The position numbers and the translations under genes were made by a program. From NCBI GenBank assembly GCA_030267965.1, contig BRYA01000156.1, positions 23,256 through 76,790 on the forward strand: a stretch of 53,535 nt of DNA, given 5' to 3'. The DNA is from Triparma columacea. Lineage: Eukaryota; Sar; Bolidophyceae; Parmales; Triparmaceae. Below the pieces are notes generated by a model. The model had not been told where the DNA came from. It worked only from the letters and a program-made list of their open reading frames with translations, and searched no databases. Positions 53,053 to 53,535 of this stretch are shown here, piece after piece. Position 1 is the first letter of the stretch. Every line of letters starts with the position of its first letter.

Positions 53053-53535
53053 GCAGGGAGAAATCGGTCACGACAGCACCACCGAACCCAAGCACTCGGC
53101 CATCTCGAGGCAGGTGCTTCCGAGGACTTCAACAAGCGGAGAAGGTGAGATTAGAGTGACTTACCTCGAGGAGGGAGGCTGGGCGAGGGGCTGGGGGGGG
53201 TTGGGTCTGGGCGAGAGGTGGAGGGGGACGACTCGAAGAGTGACAAAATCTCAGATGACCCAATCCGCACAAATAAAACTCCTTCCACTATTAGCTCACT
53301 CAGCACTTCCTAACGCAGGACATACCTCTAATCACAAACAGGGAGCAATCGGTCACGAAAGCCGCACCGAGCCCAAGCACTCGGCCATCTCGAGGCAGGT
53401 GCTTCAGAGGACTTCAACAAGCGGAGAAGGTGAGATAGTGGACAGATAAGAGTGACTTGAGGACGATGACCTCGAGGAGGGGGGGGGGGGCTGGGCGAGA
53501 GGTTGGGGGGGGGGGATGGGCCTGGGCGAGAGGTG
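53053..53535 (+). repeat. Tandemly duplicated exon-like unit, truncated by window edge
   Basis: Two imperfect copies of a unit about 285 bases long start near 53053 and 53338. Each contains an exon-like stretch encoding EPKHSAISRQVL, then RTSTSGE, and ends at AGAAG|GTGAGA. The second copy has a CTAACGCAG acceptor-like site at 53312-53320. The intron-like tails are also duplicated (CTCGAGGAGG, CTGGGCGAGAGGT). Using those sites, the second exon can be joined to the first in phase 1. The window ends inside the second tail, so more copies may follow. I do not recognise the protein. Confidence 0.55.

Overview
This is nuclear DNA of a eukaryote with compact, intron-bearing genes on both strands. 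I could build complete gene models by joining exons at GT...AG junctions that keep frame. They hold 39 introns of roughly 85 to 520 bases; 26 begin GTGAG and 7 begin GTAAG, and most acceptors follow C/T-rich tracts. A plastid-type leader with a phenylalanine after the cleavage site (gene at 26587-27783), a probable organellar TrpRS, mitochondrial proteins and several microtubule or flagellum-linked proteins suggest a photosynthetic, flagellate-derived heterokont alga. A bolidophyte/Parmales-like picoalga is my best guess; this is inference, since no marker gene is present.

Layout, left to right: 1-850 gene-free; SET-domain protein methyltransferase (851-3528, +); a polytopic membrane protein fused to a class 3 lipase (3648-6952, -); TLDc protein (7068-8582, +); a 2,143-residue membrane protein with about three START-like domains (8699-15570, -); secreted/type I membrane protein with a C2 domain (15848-18843, +); PH-domain protein (18919-19935, -); DnaJ protein (20043-21002, +); CCP5-like carboxypeptidase (21266-24081, +); a very AT-rich island (about 24160-24590); membrane-anchored alpha/beta hydrolase (24732-26466, +); plastid-targeted FN3-like membrane protein (26587-27783, -); organellar TrpRS (27931-29516, +); roadblock dynein light chain (29858-30500, -); large EF-hand protein (30654-34431, +, with a 46-base assembly gap in an intron); cyclophilin (34703-35552, +); UQCC1/Cbp3-type chaperone fused to a WW domain (35780-37085, -); triple EF-hand protein (37145-39051, +); IQ-motif/phospho-repeat protein (39165-43526, -); mitochondrial bL19 (43762-44732, -); Rad21-type cohesin subunit (44927-47132, +); UPF1/MOV10-like SF1 helicase (47678-51744, +); a possible RibD-like fragment (51925-52263, +); and unrecognised, tandemly duplicated exon-like units running off the right edge.

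The genes do not form one pathway. A loose theme is microtubules, calcium and membranes: CCP5 (tubulin deglutamylation), roadblock light chain (dynein), two EF-hand proteins, an IQ protein and lipid-binding START, lipase, PH and C2 proteins. Several gene pairs are divergent with gaps of about 60-280 bases, so shared promoters are likely. The most unusual signals are a short inverted motif (GAGCGAAGCG / CGCTTCGCTC) recurring inside unrelated introns, suggestive of introner-like elements; odd domain fusions; the low-GC island; and the duplicated exon array at the right end. Exon boundaries are my own reading from splice signals and frame; no transcript data were available.
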